This document shows positions 1 through 11,500 of a stretch of 25,813 nucleotides of DNA, in pieces. Below the pieces are notes generated by a model that made no database searches, was not told where the DNA came from, and saw only the letters and a program-made list of their open reading frames with translations. The translations under genes and the position numbers were made by a program. Numbering within the stretch: position 1 is the first letter of the stretch; each line of letters opens with the position of its first letter. The DNA lies in assembly GCA_019649035.1 (NCBI GenBank), contig BMAT01010695.1:5049-30861 (forward strand), read 5' to 3'. The stretch is from Elysia marginata (taxonomy: Eukaryota; Mollusca; Gastropoda; Plakobranchidae).

Positions 1-2024
1 CAGTAAAAGTTGCAGGAAGTTATCAATCTTTGGTAAAGATATTAAAAATTTCTTTTAGGTTAAAATGTAAAGAAATAGAGGAATAAATCTACTTGGAAAA
101 GGTTTTTTCCTCCAACAATAATTTTCTATAACCAACTCATTTGCACAGGTAGCAAGGCACACAAATTAGTTTTGCAGTTTGGAAAAACTAATTCATGCTC
201 CACTGCACTGTATGGAAGTAGTGGAATGGGGTCAAATGTTTTGAACTTTTTTCCAAAAACTCACTGTAATAGCATTAAAAACAGATATGATAACAACTGG
301 AACTAAAAAATAGAGAATATTGTCAGCAAAGGAAAAAAAGAAAAATTTTCAGATCCTCAAGCAATATGATGGAGAATTTTTTTTTGAATAGTCATGAGTG
401 CAGTTCTATAAATAATTCACTCAGTGAAGAGGAAAGAAACAGAAAGCTAATGGCAGGAAAGACTGTGATCAGAAACCAGTTAACATGCATGCTGTGTACA
501 AGTAAATTTATACATTGAAACTTGGGAGTTAGAAAAGTCAAAGACAACAAAGTATCCACCACCTGACAATATAAATAAAATTTTAAAAAAGATATTTTGA
601 CAAGCTTACAAAAATAAAAAGCAAATATCAACATATATTATACCATGTCAGTGTAAAATTGCAGGGTCAACACATGTAAAAAAAAACAAAAAAACTTTGA
701 GAATCTAGTTAAACAATAATTAAGTGTATCTGTAAACTCTTTAGTTTATTAGCTGTGCATACAAATGAGGTTTCGTACTTTGACTTAGATCTTGTGACTC
801 CATTTCAAAATGCAACTCTAAATTTTTTACTACTATTTTTTTTACAGAGAAAGATTATGATTAAGGCAGTAATTGCAATAATGTATATATAGTTATTTTA
901 ATGTTATCTACTTTCAAAAGTAAAATCTTAATTCAAATAATGATGCTTTGCTGGACTAGATTGTGTGATGTTTATATTGTAAGTGGCAGCGTGGTGAGCG
1001 TTTTTCGGTACTTCATGATAACAATAAATGGTTCAATTATAAAGCCGAGTCACAGGTAACAAGACTCAAGAGACATTTTACAAGAAACTTTGTTGAATGA
1101 AGAAGGAATGTCTTAACCCTGATAAAAGTTATACATAAAAACCTCACATAAAATAGTATTGTCTGCCTTTTGATCTACTTATTAAGTAGGAAACAGGAAA
1201 TTCAGAATACCCTGTCTATATTCAACATAAAACCAGAGACTGCTCGTATATGGAAACTGGAAAGAAATTAAAAACATACTGAATGACACCTAGTCGGCGT
1301 GGATCAGGTGGTCTATCTTTTGCATGAATCGTGAAAAAATCAGAACTCTAAATCAGAGGCAATCATAATTCAAATTCTAAAAGTAAAACAAAGAAAACAA
1401 AACAACAGGTCAATAAATCATCAAATGATACAAATATTGCAAACATGAAGATGCTCTTTAACAACCCTGTAACAATGCTCTGGTACAAGAGACTTAAATG
1501 TTTACCATCAAGTAGCCATTGCTTGCAACACAGCATTTGCTGCACACACACAAAAGGTGATGCTAAGATTGCTCAGACAGAGAGTTCAAGAAACTAGAGC
1601 ATGCACTTATCTTAAGAAAAATTGGAAAAATTTCAGCCACTTAATACAATTTTCATGCCAGATTAAAATTATGCCATATGCAGTATGAATTTGCAAGGTG
1701 CCATAAAAGGTATAACTATTGATGTAAATGATACAAACAGTAATATGGGAATAAAAGTAGGGGTGTTGGAAGATGGTTAAGACATCAATTTGTTTCTGCA
1801 CAAACATCATTTATGGTGCTGCCAATATAATCTGGGTCTGACTCTGACTTTAGCAATAATGGAAAATGCTTCTCATGAAACAAAATGCGTACATAAATTT
1901 ATATAAATCTAAAAAGTCAGGCCAAAATGTTGTCTTATTTGAAATCATGTTGATTAATAAAATTTATTAGCCAGAATAGCCAAAAGAGAATTTTACAATC
2001 CTGAAAGCACCAACACAAAATTAT
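1..2024. other. Intergenic AT-rich DNA, no gene seen
   Basis: Short open frames here are low-complexity, AT-driven and show no recognisable domain on either strand. Homopolymer A and T runs are frequent. It may include a distal 3' untranslated region of the minus-strand gene, but nothing in the sequence shows it. Confidence 0.6.
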
Positions 2025-2405
2025 ATATATGCGAATGTATCATGGCTGCACAAAATGAGTCTACATGCAATGCCGGTCAATTTACAAAAATGGGCATTTT
2101 TTTTAGTACTTTGTCAAATTTTAATTAAAATTTTTTGTATAATTTGGTTAGATTGTTAGAACAGTCATGCCCTTTTGGTTTTCAGAATACAAAAACGTGT
2201 AACTCCAAATTCCTACATTTTTCTTTTGTTTTAGTATTAGGACACTGGATTACTTGCCCTTCAAGTGCTATAACTTAGGACCAAATTAAGAGATCAAAAT
2301 AATTTTTAGCCATCTTTGAAAGGCATTTCCAGTGATGTATGTATTTCCATATCACAAAATTTTGCATGTAGTCTCATTTTGTGAAAACCCCACTCATATA
2401 TAGAT
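2025..2405. mobile_element. Possible non-autonomous inverted-repeat element
   Basis: A 22-base segment at 2049-2070 (CACAAAATGAGTCTACATGC..) recurs inverted at 2362-2383 with one mismatch. Outside both copies the sequence becomes TATATATG-like in inverted orientation, so the ends may lie near 2025 and 2405. The roughly 380-bp interior is AT-rich with no coding. This fits a MITE or foldback element, but no target duplication is certain and the superfamily is unknown. Confidence 0.45.
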
Positions 2406-2439
2406 CTATTTAGTCACCTATTCAAAATATTTGGTGTGA

Positions 2440-3180
2440 ATAAAAAAAAAAAGAGCACAGTTGGAAAGCCTATTACTCGAGAATGTTGAAAAGGGAGTGC
2501 CAGAGACGCTCTGTTCTATTTTGGGCGTTTTACTAGAAAACACTACAATGAAATGAACAAGAACAAAACATTTATTATATATTAAAGGGCAAGACAAGAT
2601 TATTTACAATATCATACTTAATCCTTGAAATGTGATAAAAAAACAAAAACCGCAAACTTTCACCTTGAGAAATAGAGATTCAAGTATAAATAGAGTCTAC
2701 ATGATTCTGCAATCTCATGAAAAGAAAAAAAAACTTATTTTGATCTTGAGTAATACTCTGGGGCTTCTTCATCTTCGTTCTCCAAATGTTTAGTTTTTTT
2801 AAGGATGTATACCCATCAGTTCCTTAAAATTAATGGTTTTTTCTAGTTCTATGAGTAGGCCAGGCTGAAAAGTGTGAATGCCTATGAGAAAATTAAGCTC
2901 TGTGAGCAGGAGATTGATCTTGCTAAATCTGTGGGGAATTGAGCCATTGTCATTGATAGAAGCCTATTTATGGGAAAAGCTGTTTCACATTTGAAAAAAT
3001 ATATGTTATATGGAACTAAACACAATTAGCAAAACTTGTCCATTGCTTTTGTTGTCTTTAGACTGGATTATTGTAACTCTCTCTACTAAGCTTTCTATCC
3101 CTTGTGGACTCTGGAAGGATTTCCAGATATCTGCATAGTCCAACTTAAAGATGATTAATTTTCTGCATCTTGGGTATAAG
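2440..3180. other. Unassigned AT-rich intergenic stretch
   Basis: No domain-bearing frame, RNA gene or clear repeat structure was seen on either strand. Confidence 0.5.
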
Positions 3181-3640
3181 TTAGCGAATGGCTCTCAAAT
3201 CGACGACAGTTGGACAACAAACTGCCTCAGTGATGAAAAGGCAGTGGCTCCATCGAATACCTTTAAAAAAGTTGTGTTTCGGGCAATTGACTTGTAGAGT
3301 AAATGTCAAACAGTATTCTTTTTTTTTCATCTTTCTTTCCATTCTTTCATGGTTGCACTTTGTATGAATAGGGCCCTTTTCAAAATATATTTGCTCAGTG
3401 GCAATGCTGTGACTCTGGGCAAGAACACTAAGTATTTTGGACATGTTCAAGTTCTGAAGTTGATAGACGCACCTATCACTAGTATAAAAGATGTACATGT
3501 ACTTGTCATATTCTCCTTCTATTAGTTGTTTGGTCAGGTAGTCGTGCAAACAACTACAGAACTTATTAACTGTGAGGCCTTCCTACTAGTACTATATGCC
3601 ATATGTAACATCACCCACCCAAAATCAAAACTAGAAAAGT
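3181..3640 (-). pseudogene. Decayed transposase-like protein fragment
   Basis: An open frame at 3181-3549 encodes 122 residues, and a related reading continues upstream to about 3640 across frameshifts and stops. Visible segments include YDKYMYIFYTSDRCVYQ, IYFEKGPIHTKCNHERME and PTVVDLRAI. They resemble, in the same order, a widespread invertebrate family of uncharacterised transposase-like proteins with an SDGC-YQ-N core, an LEKGH-T-ME-D-H segment and a final PTVTDLRA. The family match is from memory and not verified. The acidic core residues are partly changed (SDGC to SDRC; the KGHT-type segment to KGPIHT), and the upstream part is broken, so this looks like a dead copy. No flanking terminal repeats were identified. 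Confidence 0.4.
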
Positions 3641-3889
3641 TTAGTCTCGCATTTATCGGGTTATAGCTGTATGGCACAATGCCACAGCTCGCATCCCTAT
3701 TGATAAGATGGAGTCATAAAAATTTCCAATAAATATTTGAGTTAATCAACGAGACCCAATCTCCCCAAAGCTGTTTCTGGCCGCAATTAAACAAGAAAGC
3801 AGAGAAGACAGATGTATAAACATAGATAGATAAACCCTAACAGACTTGATATTCTGTAGCCCTCCTAACTGAAAGATCACGACAAATGG

Positions 3890-4540
3890 AAATACAAATG
3901 AATGCAGCTAACAACATCAGTGAAACTGTAGTGATAAAAACGCACAAAGAATAAACAAAATACATTACAGGCTATCTTAGTCCAAACAAATTTTTCATGG
4001 AAAACAAAGAAATCTAAAAAGTTAAAAACTACAAGTACCTTGGTCAAACAGCATACCTAAAAGAGACTACGAAAGAAGAGATAAATGTGTGATCAGGGCA
4101 GGTTAGAGCTGTTTTGGAAGAAGTAGGGAAATATTCTTGGATAACAAAATGCCCATATCGATTAGGAGACAAGCCTCCTTACTATGATGTATAATGTTTG
4201 TCATACGTGGTTATACACAAAACAATTGGAGAATATCTTAGGAAAGCACAAAGAGCAATGGAAAGAAAAAAAAATTAATTGATAAGTATAAGATGAAGTA
4301 TCTGCATAGTTATGAGAAGAAGGACAGGGGTGCAAGATGTTGTCCCATTTGTTCTTGTATTAAAGTGTAATTGGCTGGACATAAGACATGTGACCTGACT
4401 TAGCGACCTATGGACCCAAAGAATAGCGGAGTAGCCACCACGACAGGACAAAAATTCCAGGGGTAGACAAAAGCTGTGACGGAGGAGAGGAGTGGTTTGG
4501 AGAGGGGATACATTGGATAAAGAAGGATGAGAATGTGGGC
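3890..4540 (+). mobile_element. LINE (non-LTR retrotransposon) ORF2 3' fragment, degraded
   Basis: Plus-strand translation in shifting frames gives, in order, YKYLGQTAYLKETTKEEIN, a segment resembling the post-RT LINE region with KCPYRLGD, then KAQRAMERK, and finally WTQRIAE-PPRQDKNSRGRQK around 4411-4475. This order (YLGQ, AQRAMERK, RW-TKR--EW-PR--KR--GRQ) is typical of the thumb and C-terminal part of endonuclease/RT LINEs common in invertebrates. Several stops and frameshifts interrupt it, and no catalytic FADD region is present. A minus-strand open frame over 4275-4697 is a shadow of this fragment. The 5' end is truncated, as is usual for LINE copies. Confidence 0.65.
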
Positions 4541-4699
4541 TACTTCTAACAGTGGAGAAACACAGTGTCCTTAAAACTGTAGGCAGGTAGGAAATTTGCA
4601 AAGATGGTGAATTCAAACGACCTGAAGGTCCATGAATAATAGCAGAGTTTTGGGGTCTTTTTATCTTTGTTCTCATCTTTTTTTTTCTTGAGCGCATTT

Positions 4700-5510
4700 G
4701 TATTTACATTTTAACTTATTTGGTTATTCCATGCCGCCATATTCATGATTTATATGATTAGGTGTGCTTTTGGTCTTTGCGTGGGGGAATAGCGCAAATT
4801 AATTTGCATGGGATTTTAACAGTGTCTCAAATTTTAGAGCATCATGTTATTTTCTTTTCAAGGTATGTTGCACTATTGGTTTAGGTACTAAAAAAATTTT
4901 ACAATATTTCATCAGTTTTTATGCACCAGTTATGCCATGACATTAAGTTTTTGTACCAGATTGCGATAAGAATTGTTTCAACGTTTGCTGTCTTGTCTTA
5001 TCACTTTATTATATCACCAATCTATAAAGGTCTAGTAGGAAAGATTTTAAGTAGAGGTTAAGCTAAAAATATGTTGGGGCACAGATTTTTTCATTCCATA
5101 ACATTTTAGAGGACTGCGGAGAGAGGAGGAAAAACTAATTTGTTTTTTTTTATATGAGAGTATAGTAGGCGGGGTGAAATAGTTTAAGTTGATGTTTCTA
5201 TTTGAAGGCCCTGCACTTAAGTCTCTTTGCATTCTTAACCCATTTGACATGCTATCATACTGAAGAAAGAATGAAATTAAGCTTATCAATAAATAATAAA
5301 CAGACTAGGTTATTGAGACCATAACAAAAAGAACGAATGGGAATAAATTCAATTAACATGAACACAAAACAAAAGCAATTACAGGTCGCAAAAAAAATCT
5401 AGGATCTCCACAATACCAATCCAAATCAAAGTACTGAGGAGAAAGTTTACAAGCGAAGACTTTACAGAGGAAAGATAAGGGCCCCAGTGCCAAAACTGTT
5501 TAAAAAACGG
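4700..5510. other. Unassigned AT-rich intergenic stretch
   Basis: Only short low-complexity frames are open. No gene, RNA or repeat with defined ends was recognised. Confidence 0.5.
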
Positions 5511-5644
5511 GCGCATCAAACCTCCGAACTGACATCAGCGGTTTGATTCGCCCAAAAGTGCGGGTCTCAAACCTTTGAACTCTACTTGAGAGGTTTGATC
5601 TGTCATTTCACCAAAATAGCTACTTCAGAGGTTTGATGTGCCGC
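5511..5644. repeat. Array of hairpin units with AGGTTTGA arms
   Basis: The 10-mer CATCAAACCT (5514-5523) is matched by its exact reverse complement AGGTTTGATG (5629-5638). Between them are further arms: GGTTTGAT (5540-5547), TCAAACCT (5567-5574) and AGGTTTGA (5591-5598). Five arms of one short motif therefore alternate in orientation within 135 bp, at two scales: small local hairpins of roughly 34 nt and an outer 125-nt foldback. No coding potential. It could be a tiny foldback element or a nested relic of one. Confidence 0.7.
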
Positions 5645-5646
5645 CA

Positions 5647-5692
5647 TCGATATATACATATATATATTTATACATACATATATATACATTAC
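5647..5692. repeat. TA/TACA-rich simple repeat
   Basis: Short alternation of TATA and TACA units (tatatacatatatatattt... to tatatacat) directly adjoining the hairpin array. Confidence 0.75.
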
Positions 5693-6357
5693 ACAAAGTG
5701 TTCCCCTACATACTTTTTTTTGTTTCATTTGATTTTTGTGGGCTCAAGTTTAAGAATATAACTTTGAAGAAAAGTGATGAGATACAAAGCAGAAATATTT
5801 TGATGAAGGAAGAAATAATGACATTCAAATTATACCTTTCACTAAATGTTAGTCATCTTTTTGATTGAAGTAAATGCAAGGCTAGAAACCAATTTTTAAC
5901 AATAACGCCAACAAACAAGATTACAAGGAAAAGGGTTTGAGAGTGACTGCTTTAAAAACGAGAGAAAAAATACATACAATGTTTACAATTCCAATCATTG
6001 GCAGTCTTATAATTATATGGTCTAGATTACTTGTAACTACATGTATAACTTGATCTGTGCATTTCGATAAACTTAATTGCAAGAAAATAAATGTAAAAGC
6101 TGCTGGGAACAAATGCCCCTTATGTTCTGGAAGGCCACAATATTACTGTTTAAGAGACAGATTTAAAACAAATTTTTAAAAATATATCAAAAGGTACAGA
6201 TGAAAAAAAAAACAATCAACTTAGCGTCATCTAAGAATTGCAGTGAAAAATCATGAAAAATGGCCTAACATCAGCAGCTTCAACATCGGTTACAGCAAAG
6301 GTTGAATTTTCAGAGAGAATTATTATATCATCATATAACCAAAGAATATATGTTTAA

Positions 6358-6648
6358 CCCCTTTGTGACGTAGGTTTTGTTGATCGCCATGACGTGGCCG
6401 TTTTTGTTTAAAGAGTGGGATCATTTGTATATTTTTAACATCACTGAACTCCAATTACAATGCCAGATTTTAAATAACTCTGTGCTCAATACCCCTCTTA
6501 TACAGTGCAAAACACGACTTACACTGTGCCACTAAGGGTCATGGAGAACGGCGAAAATCCACTGATTTGAGGATGTACAACGTATGTCATGTTTGCATCT
6601 TGTCATGAAAAATAGGATGTGCAGCGTAGGTTATAGGTCACGAAGGGG
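6358..6648. mobile_element. piggyBac-type MITE with TTAA target sites
   Basis: The element begins CCCCTTTGTGACGTA at 6358 and ends TAGGTCACGAAGGGG at 6648, so 12-bp terminal inverted repeats agree with one mismatch (CCCCTTTGTGAC / CCCCTTCGTGAC). It is flanked by TTAA at 6354-6357 and 6649-6652. TTAA duplication with a CC(C)-starting terminus is the signature of piggyBac-superfamily insertions. Subterminal GACGTAGG-like and GCGTAGG motifs recur near both ends. At 291 bp it has no transposase frame and would have been moved in trans. Confidence 0.82.
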
Positions 6649-6659
6649 TTAAAAGATTT

Positions 6660-8247
6660 TAATCCTCAGCTGTAAAGTCAAGTTTGTCCCTTTAAACCAT
6701 GGGGCCCTAAGCCTTATTTTCTCCTGAGCAAAAGTTGATTCTAGTTCAACAAAACTAGATCTATCAATATTTCTAACCCTAGGAAAATAAAGATCATCCC
6801 AATAAATCTGTAGTATGGCTTCACCGACTTACATCATATCAATTGTACCAAAGTGCAACAAAAATAAAAAACATCAGTTGAATAGGCTAACAATGTTTTC
6901 TCTTGAGTGAACTAACCAGTAGAGTTTAGAAATTAAACTAAAATTGAAAAAAAAAAATCAACGAGATTCTTGGAAAATAAAAATTATTGTATCTAATTCC
7001 CTTAAATGGAGTTTAATTAAAGAGATTTGAGATGTCCTTTAAAGATTTAGCAGGTCCATAATATTTCATCTCTATAAGAACTGTAAAAAAAGCATAGTTC
7101 ACTTTCTTGGCCACAACAAGCCGCTTTTCCTTCCATTCTTCCTCGTTTACCATGATATGCCCATCACTCCAAATGCACTAGGCTATAAAACACTGGTTAC
7201 ATTTTTTTTCATTTTGAACATACATAGGATTCGGAGATATACAAATTAATAGAAAGCTCTTAAAATGCCAGTTAAGATGGTTAAAATATTTCAAAATTTA
7301 AATTGCGTCCCTGAGCTATTACAGTTGGGCATAAGGGATTGGTAAGACCTACATGTATCTGCAAAAAAATGAAAAAACTACATTCGAATATTTTCAATTA
7401 GAAAAAAATTTAAAGATCATATCACTAGTCCTGCAGTTAGATTTCTCATTTCAGATATTGTTTCACTGGCTGTATATGATAAAAGACATCATGAACATTT
7501 ACTGCATGTTACAAAGATTTGTTCTCACAGGTAAAAAAACTAATAAATATCATATAAACTTGTATCACATGTTCAGCAATAGCATATATAAGGTAGCAAT
7601 GTTTGAACACTCATCCTTACTTTTAACGCAGGTGTTGCTTTTACACCTAGAGGTGGGAGCATATTATAATTTAAACTTCAGTTTCTCCTTAACCACTTGA
7701 TTTGAGGGGGGGGGGGGGAGCTGAAATTAGATTAATCTGAAAGATTTATATACATACTACTGTTGATACTTATATATTCTCAAACTTTTGTTGTCATTTA
7801 AGTAAAAATAAAAAAAATCACAGGAAATCTTTCACAAAGACCTTTGGTTTTATACCAAAAATAAAATGGATGCATCAAAGGAAAATTCAATTCCTGCAAT
7901 GAAAAAGAAAGTATCAAGTAGCTTTAGGTTCGGCCTTACAGCTTTAAAAGATCAATAAACAAATCTTTTCTTTAAAACAATTATGATCAATCAAAGTTGT
8001 TTAGAAAGCATTTTTGTAGTTGGAAAAAAAAGAGGTTTGTCAAAATTCAGACATGCTGTTGAAAATGATTTCTCTAATTGATGAGGCTTATTTTGTCAGA
8101 GCGCTATATGTCTTCTGTCTCTCTTATCTACTCCCCTCAATCAAATTCCAAATGGTTGACTGCTATTAGAAAAAAAAATGAAAAAAAAAATCCTTTTATA
8201 CAATACATGGGCAATAAAATAAAAGAAAAAAAAACCCAGCCACCTCT
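6660..8247. other. 3' flank / probable 3' untranslated region of the minus-strand gene
   Basis: AT-rich with no recognised domain on either strand. The plus-strand frame at 7353-7700 is low-complexity and lacks homology signs. A 13-base G run (7706-7718) lies here. Where the minus-strand transcript ends cannot be fixed from the sequence. Confidence 0.5.
7706..7718 (+). repeat. Poly-G tract (13 G)
   Basis: Uninterrupted run of 13 G in otherwise AT-rich DNA. Confidence 0.95.
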
Positions 8248-8581
8248 TTAGATTCCATAATCAAAGACAAGCACATATTCATGGCAAACCACCCAAAGCC
8301 GACCATCTTCTCCGAAGGCTACCAACTTAGGGAAGCGGAAGTATTCTGGCTCATGGCAGTCTGCCTTACTGATGAGAGATTCAAGCTCATACTTTTGACC
8401 ATCAACTGATTTTGATAGTCGGACAACCATGTTCGCATTAGGATCAGCAACAATAATGCGGCCGTATCTGTCATAGCACACTCCTTCGGGGCGGAAGACA
8501 ATATCTGAGTCAGTTGCTTTCTTTCTCTCGAGTGCGGACAGGACGTATGGGGATAGGCATGATGGTAATGGAAACTTGATG
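8248..8581 (-). CDS. Exon H: last coding exon, C-terminal NHL blades and stop
   Basis: 334 nt including the TAA stop (plus-strand tta at 8248-8250), giving 110 residues after Ser completion. Two blades are clear: RPEGVCYDRYGRIIVADPNA and FRFPKLVAFGEDGRLWVVCH, ending in YVLVFDYGI at the C-terminus, a usual place for NHL proteins to stop. Acceptor cctttctag|C. The exon is the longest and most GC-rich coding stretch of the gene. The AT-rich 3' untranslated region follows at lower coordinates. A weak TATAAA-type signal lies about 50 nt past the stop, but no strong AATAAA is close, so the 3' end is unresolved. Confidence 0.9.
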
Positions 8582-11500
8582 CTAGAAAGGTAAATTTGAA
8601 AATAGAAACAAAAATTTATTATTCAATCTAAAACTTTCCTGAAAACCATAAGTTTGAAGATGTTTACTAAGATCTCCAACATTACGATTAAATTATAGAG
8701 AAAGAACCAAACATTGTTAAGAGAAAAGGAATTAAACTGAACTGGATCAACTTTTATAACTGTTAACAATTTTGGCATAGTGCCTTTTTTTCGCTTAGGC
8801 ATAAAAGTGAAACAAAAGCCACATAAACAAAGACTTTATAAGAAAAAAACTAAGGATGATTTGCTTTCATATTTAAAGACAAAAGTTTGAATTTGAGATC
8901 ACACATAAAATCTGACCTTTCTTTGAAGCTTAGGTTGGAGTCTAAAATAATTAAAGTGCTGTTTCGGGGATCAGAGACACAAATGTCTCCCATATCACTG
9001 ACTGCCACACCACTGAAATAGAAGCAGAAACAATTGTATTAAAAAAATATTTTAAATATCCAGGTTTAAATTATATGGACACAACTGTTAGTAAGTAAGT
9101 AGTGAAGGGTGGTCTAGAAGACATTAACAAAAGTATATGTTATTACTAATTATAACACCAATTAGTCTTTTAGTAACAAACAAAAGTAAGAAAAACTATG
9201 TTCTCTCATACATGTAACTTTAATTTGTAACAAGACAAGGCTTGAAAGAAGCAGCAGTTATAGATCAACTTGATGTTTTACGCCGTAAGATTGTCGTAGT
9301 ATCTCAGAGTGAGCTGTCTTATTGTCAAGAACGAAAGTAGGCCTAGTCTATTCTATCTGTCTAAAGAGTCAGTCAAGGGAAGTGGCTACTGTCGCTACAA
9401 AACCCCCTCCCAGCGGAATACAGTTCATGTGTCGGAGCGATCCAGCATGCCGTCAGCAGAATCTTGAGGGGACACATGAAACTCTGCCACCGCGTGTAGT
9501 CTTTGTGAGTCCATCTTTTGGTGGGGAAAATGCAGGTGGTGTGACAGCGGTGGGTTTAGGATTGTGGGTCAAAATTGATTTAGGGGAGATGAGCACTTCC
9601 TTCTTCTCGTCGGTGGTCAAAGGGGTCACATAAGCTGTCTTAAGACGGTCAATAGATACAGTCTCTGGTCCCCCTTTGATTTCAAAGGTGAAGTATTTGT
9701 CACTTTTGCTGACGACGCGAAATGGGTTGTCATAGGGTCGTTGGAGGGGGTGTTTGTGCGAGTCTTTCCTTAAATAAACATGCTTTGCAGTAGCCAAAGT
9801 AGAGGGCACATAAGAGGTTTGATTTCCATGGAATTGTGGGGAAGGTGGTTGAATGGAGTGCATGGTTTGTTGAAGATTTCTCAAAGAAGCTATGACAGGT
9901 GTGGTTGTACTAGTGTCACATGGAGGAACTCGCCCAGTATACGTAGAGTTGTGCCGTATACAATTTCAGCGGGTGAGCAATCAGGATCAACTCTCCAAGA
10001 TGAGCAGATGCTTAACAGAACCATTGGAAGCTCGTCGAACCAATCTGGGCCAAAGCTCGTCGAACCAATCTGGGCCAGTAGTGCGGGCTTTGAGGGCTGC
10101 TTTGATTTGTTGGTGGAGGCGTTTGACCATCCCATTGGCCTGTGGATGGTAAGTGGTGGTTGTATTGGTGTCTATGCCCAACAGTTTGTTTAGCCCACTG
10201 CAGAGGTTGGAGGTAAATTGTCTGCCATGGTCAGAAACGATGTCTTCTGGTACACCAAATCTCGCAACCCAGTGGTGGAGAAGAGCCGAAGCGCATGTAG
10301 AAGCATGGGCGCCAGGAAGAGGAATAGCCTCGGGCCATCTCGTGAAACGGTCGATGATAATAAAAAGATAGGGGTCTTTCTGGTAGGGGTCTCACAAGAT
10401 CCACATGAAGACTGCGAAACCTATCAGAAGTTGGCGCTCAACAAGAGGGGAACGTGTATGACGGTGGACATTAGAGGCCTGGCAATCGGGACATTCCTTG
10501 CACCACCTGCGAATGTCATGCTTCATTCCATTCCATACAAAGCGTTGTGCTATCGCCTTTTATCGTACACGTTTCGGCCCAGGAGCAAGAAAATGTCACC
10601 CAGGGTGTAAGTTCGTCTTTCTGCTGTCTGGAAACGACAAAGCCAGCCGCTAAGCGTGGCAGCAGCTGGCTCTCTTCAATCTAATAAGCTGTCAGTGGAG
10701 GACAGGAAATCTAGCCTGTCATACCTCGTTGACACAGGGGCTGAGGTGTCTGTATACCCCGCCTCGGCACAAGATCGGCGCACGTTCCAACCTTCCAACA
10801 CACTTTCCACCGCTAATGGAAAGTCCATCCGCACATGGGGAAAGCGCACACTTCCTTTAGTGTTAGATTCCAAGAGACAATACACACACCAGTTCTACCT
10901 CGCCGATGTTACTAGACCTATGCTTGGCGCAGATTTCTTCACTGCCAATTGCCTGGCAATTGACCTTCGTGGCAAGCATCTTCTCTCACTTGACAATGTT
11001 TCTTTTCTACTCAAAGAAAGTCAGTCTTCTCCTACACTCGCAGGGTTATGTACGCACCATCCAAACGAGTATGCAGATCTCCTCCAAGAGTTCCCCGAGA
11101 TCCTTACACCACATTTCAACAATCCCCTCAACAAGCATGGAGCAGAGCACCACATCGTCACCCATGGCCCGCCCACACATGCCCATGCTAGACGGCTCGA
11201 TAAAAACAAACTGTCTGCTGCTAAAGCAGGGTTATTAAAGATGGAAGAAATGGGCATTGTTCGCCGCTCTATATCACCCTGGTCTTTACCCTTCCATGTT
11301 GTCCCGCTACCCATTACCGCACATCAAAGATTTTACTAACCACCTTGCCGGTTGCTCAATCTTCTCTAAGATCGACTTGATTAGAGACTATCATCAAATC
11401 CCCATGGCTCCTTCTTCTATACCGAAGACAGCTGTGGTGACACCATTTGGACTCTGGGAATTCCTCCGTATGCCATTTGGGTTAAAGAACACTGCCCAAT

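Noticed and set aside
4275..4697. Minus-strand frame of 140 codons rich in Ser and Leu
   Set aside because: It is antisense to the recognisable plus-strand LINE fragment.
7353..7700. Plus-strand frame of 115 codons
   Set aside because: Composition is AT-driven, with no domain, no splice context and no similarity to a known family.
9322..9633. Plus-strand open frame of 103 codons
   Set aside because: It runs across the LTR and the antisense of the integrase C-terminus; it is a shadow frame.
9780..10610. Several overlapping plus-strand open frames
   Set aside because: They are antisense to the minus-strand integrase, whose motifs are recognisable; the plus frames carry none.
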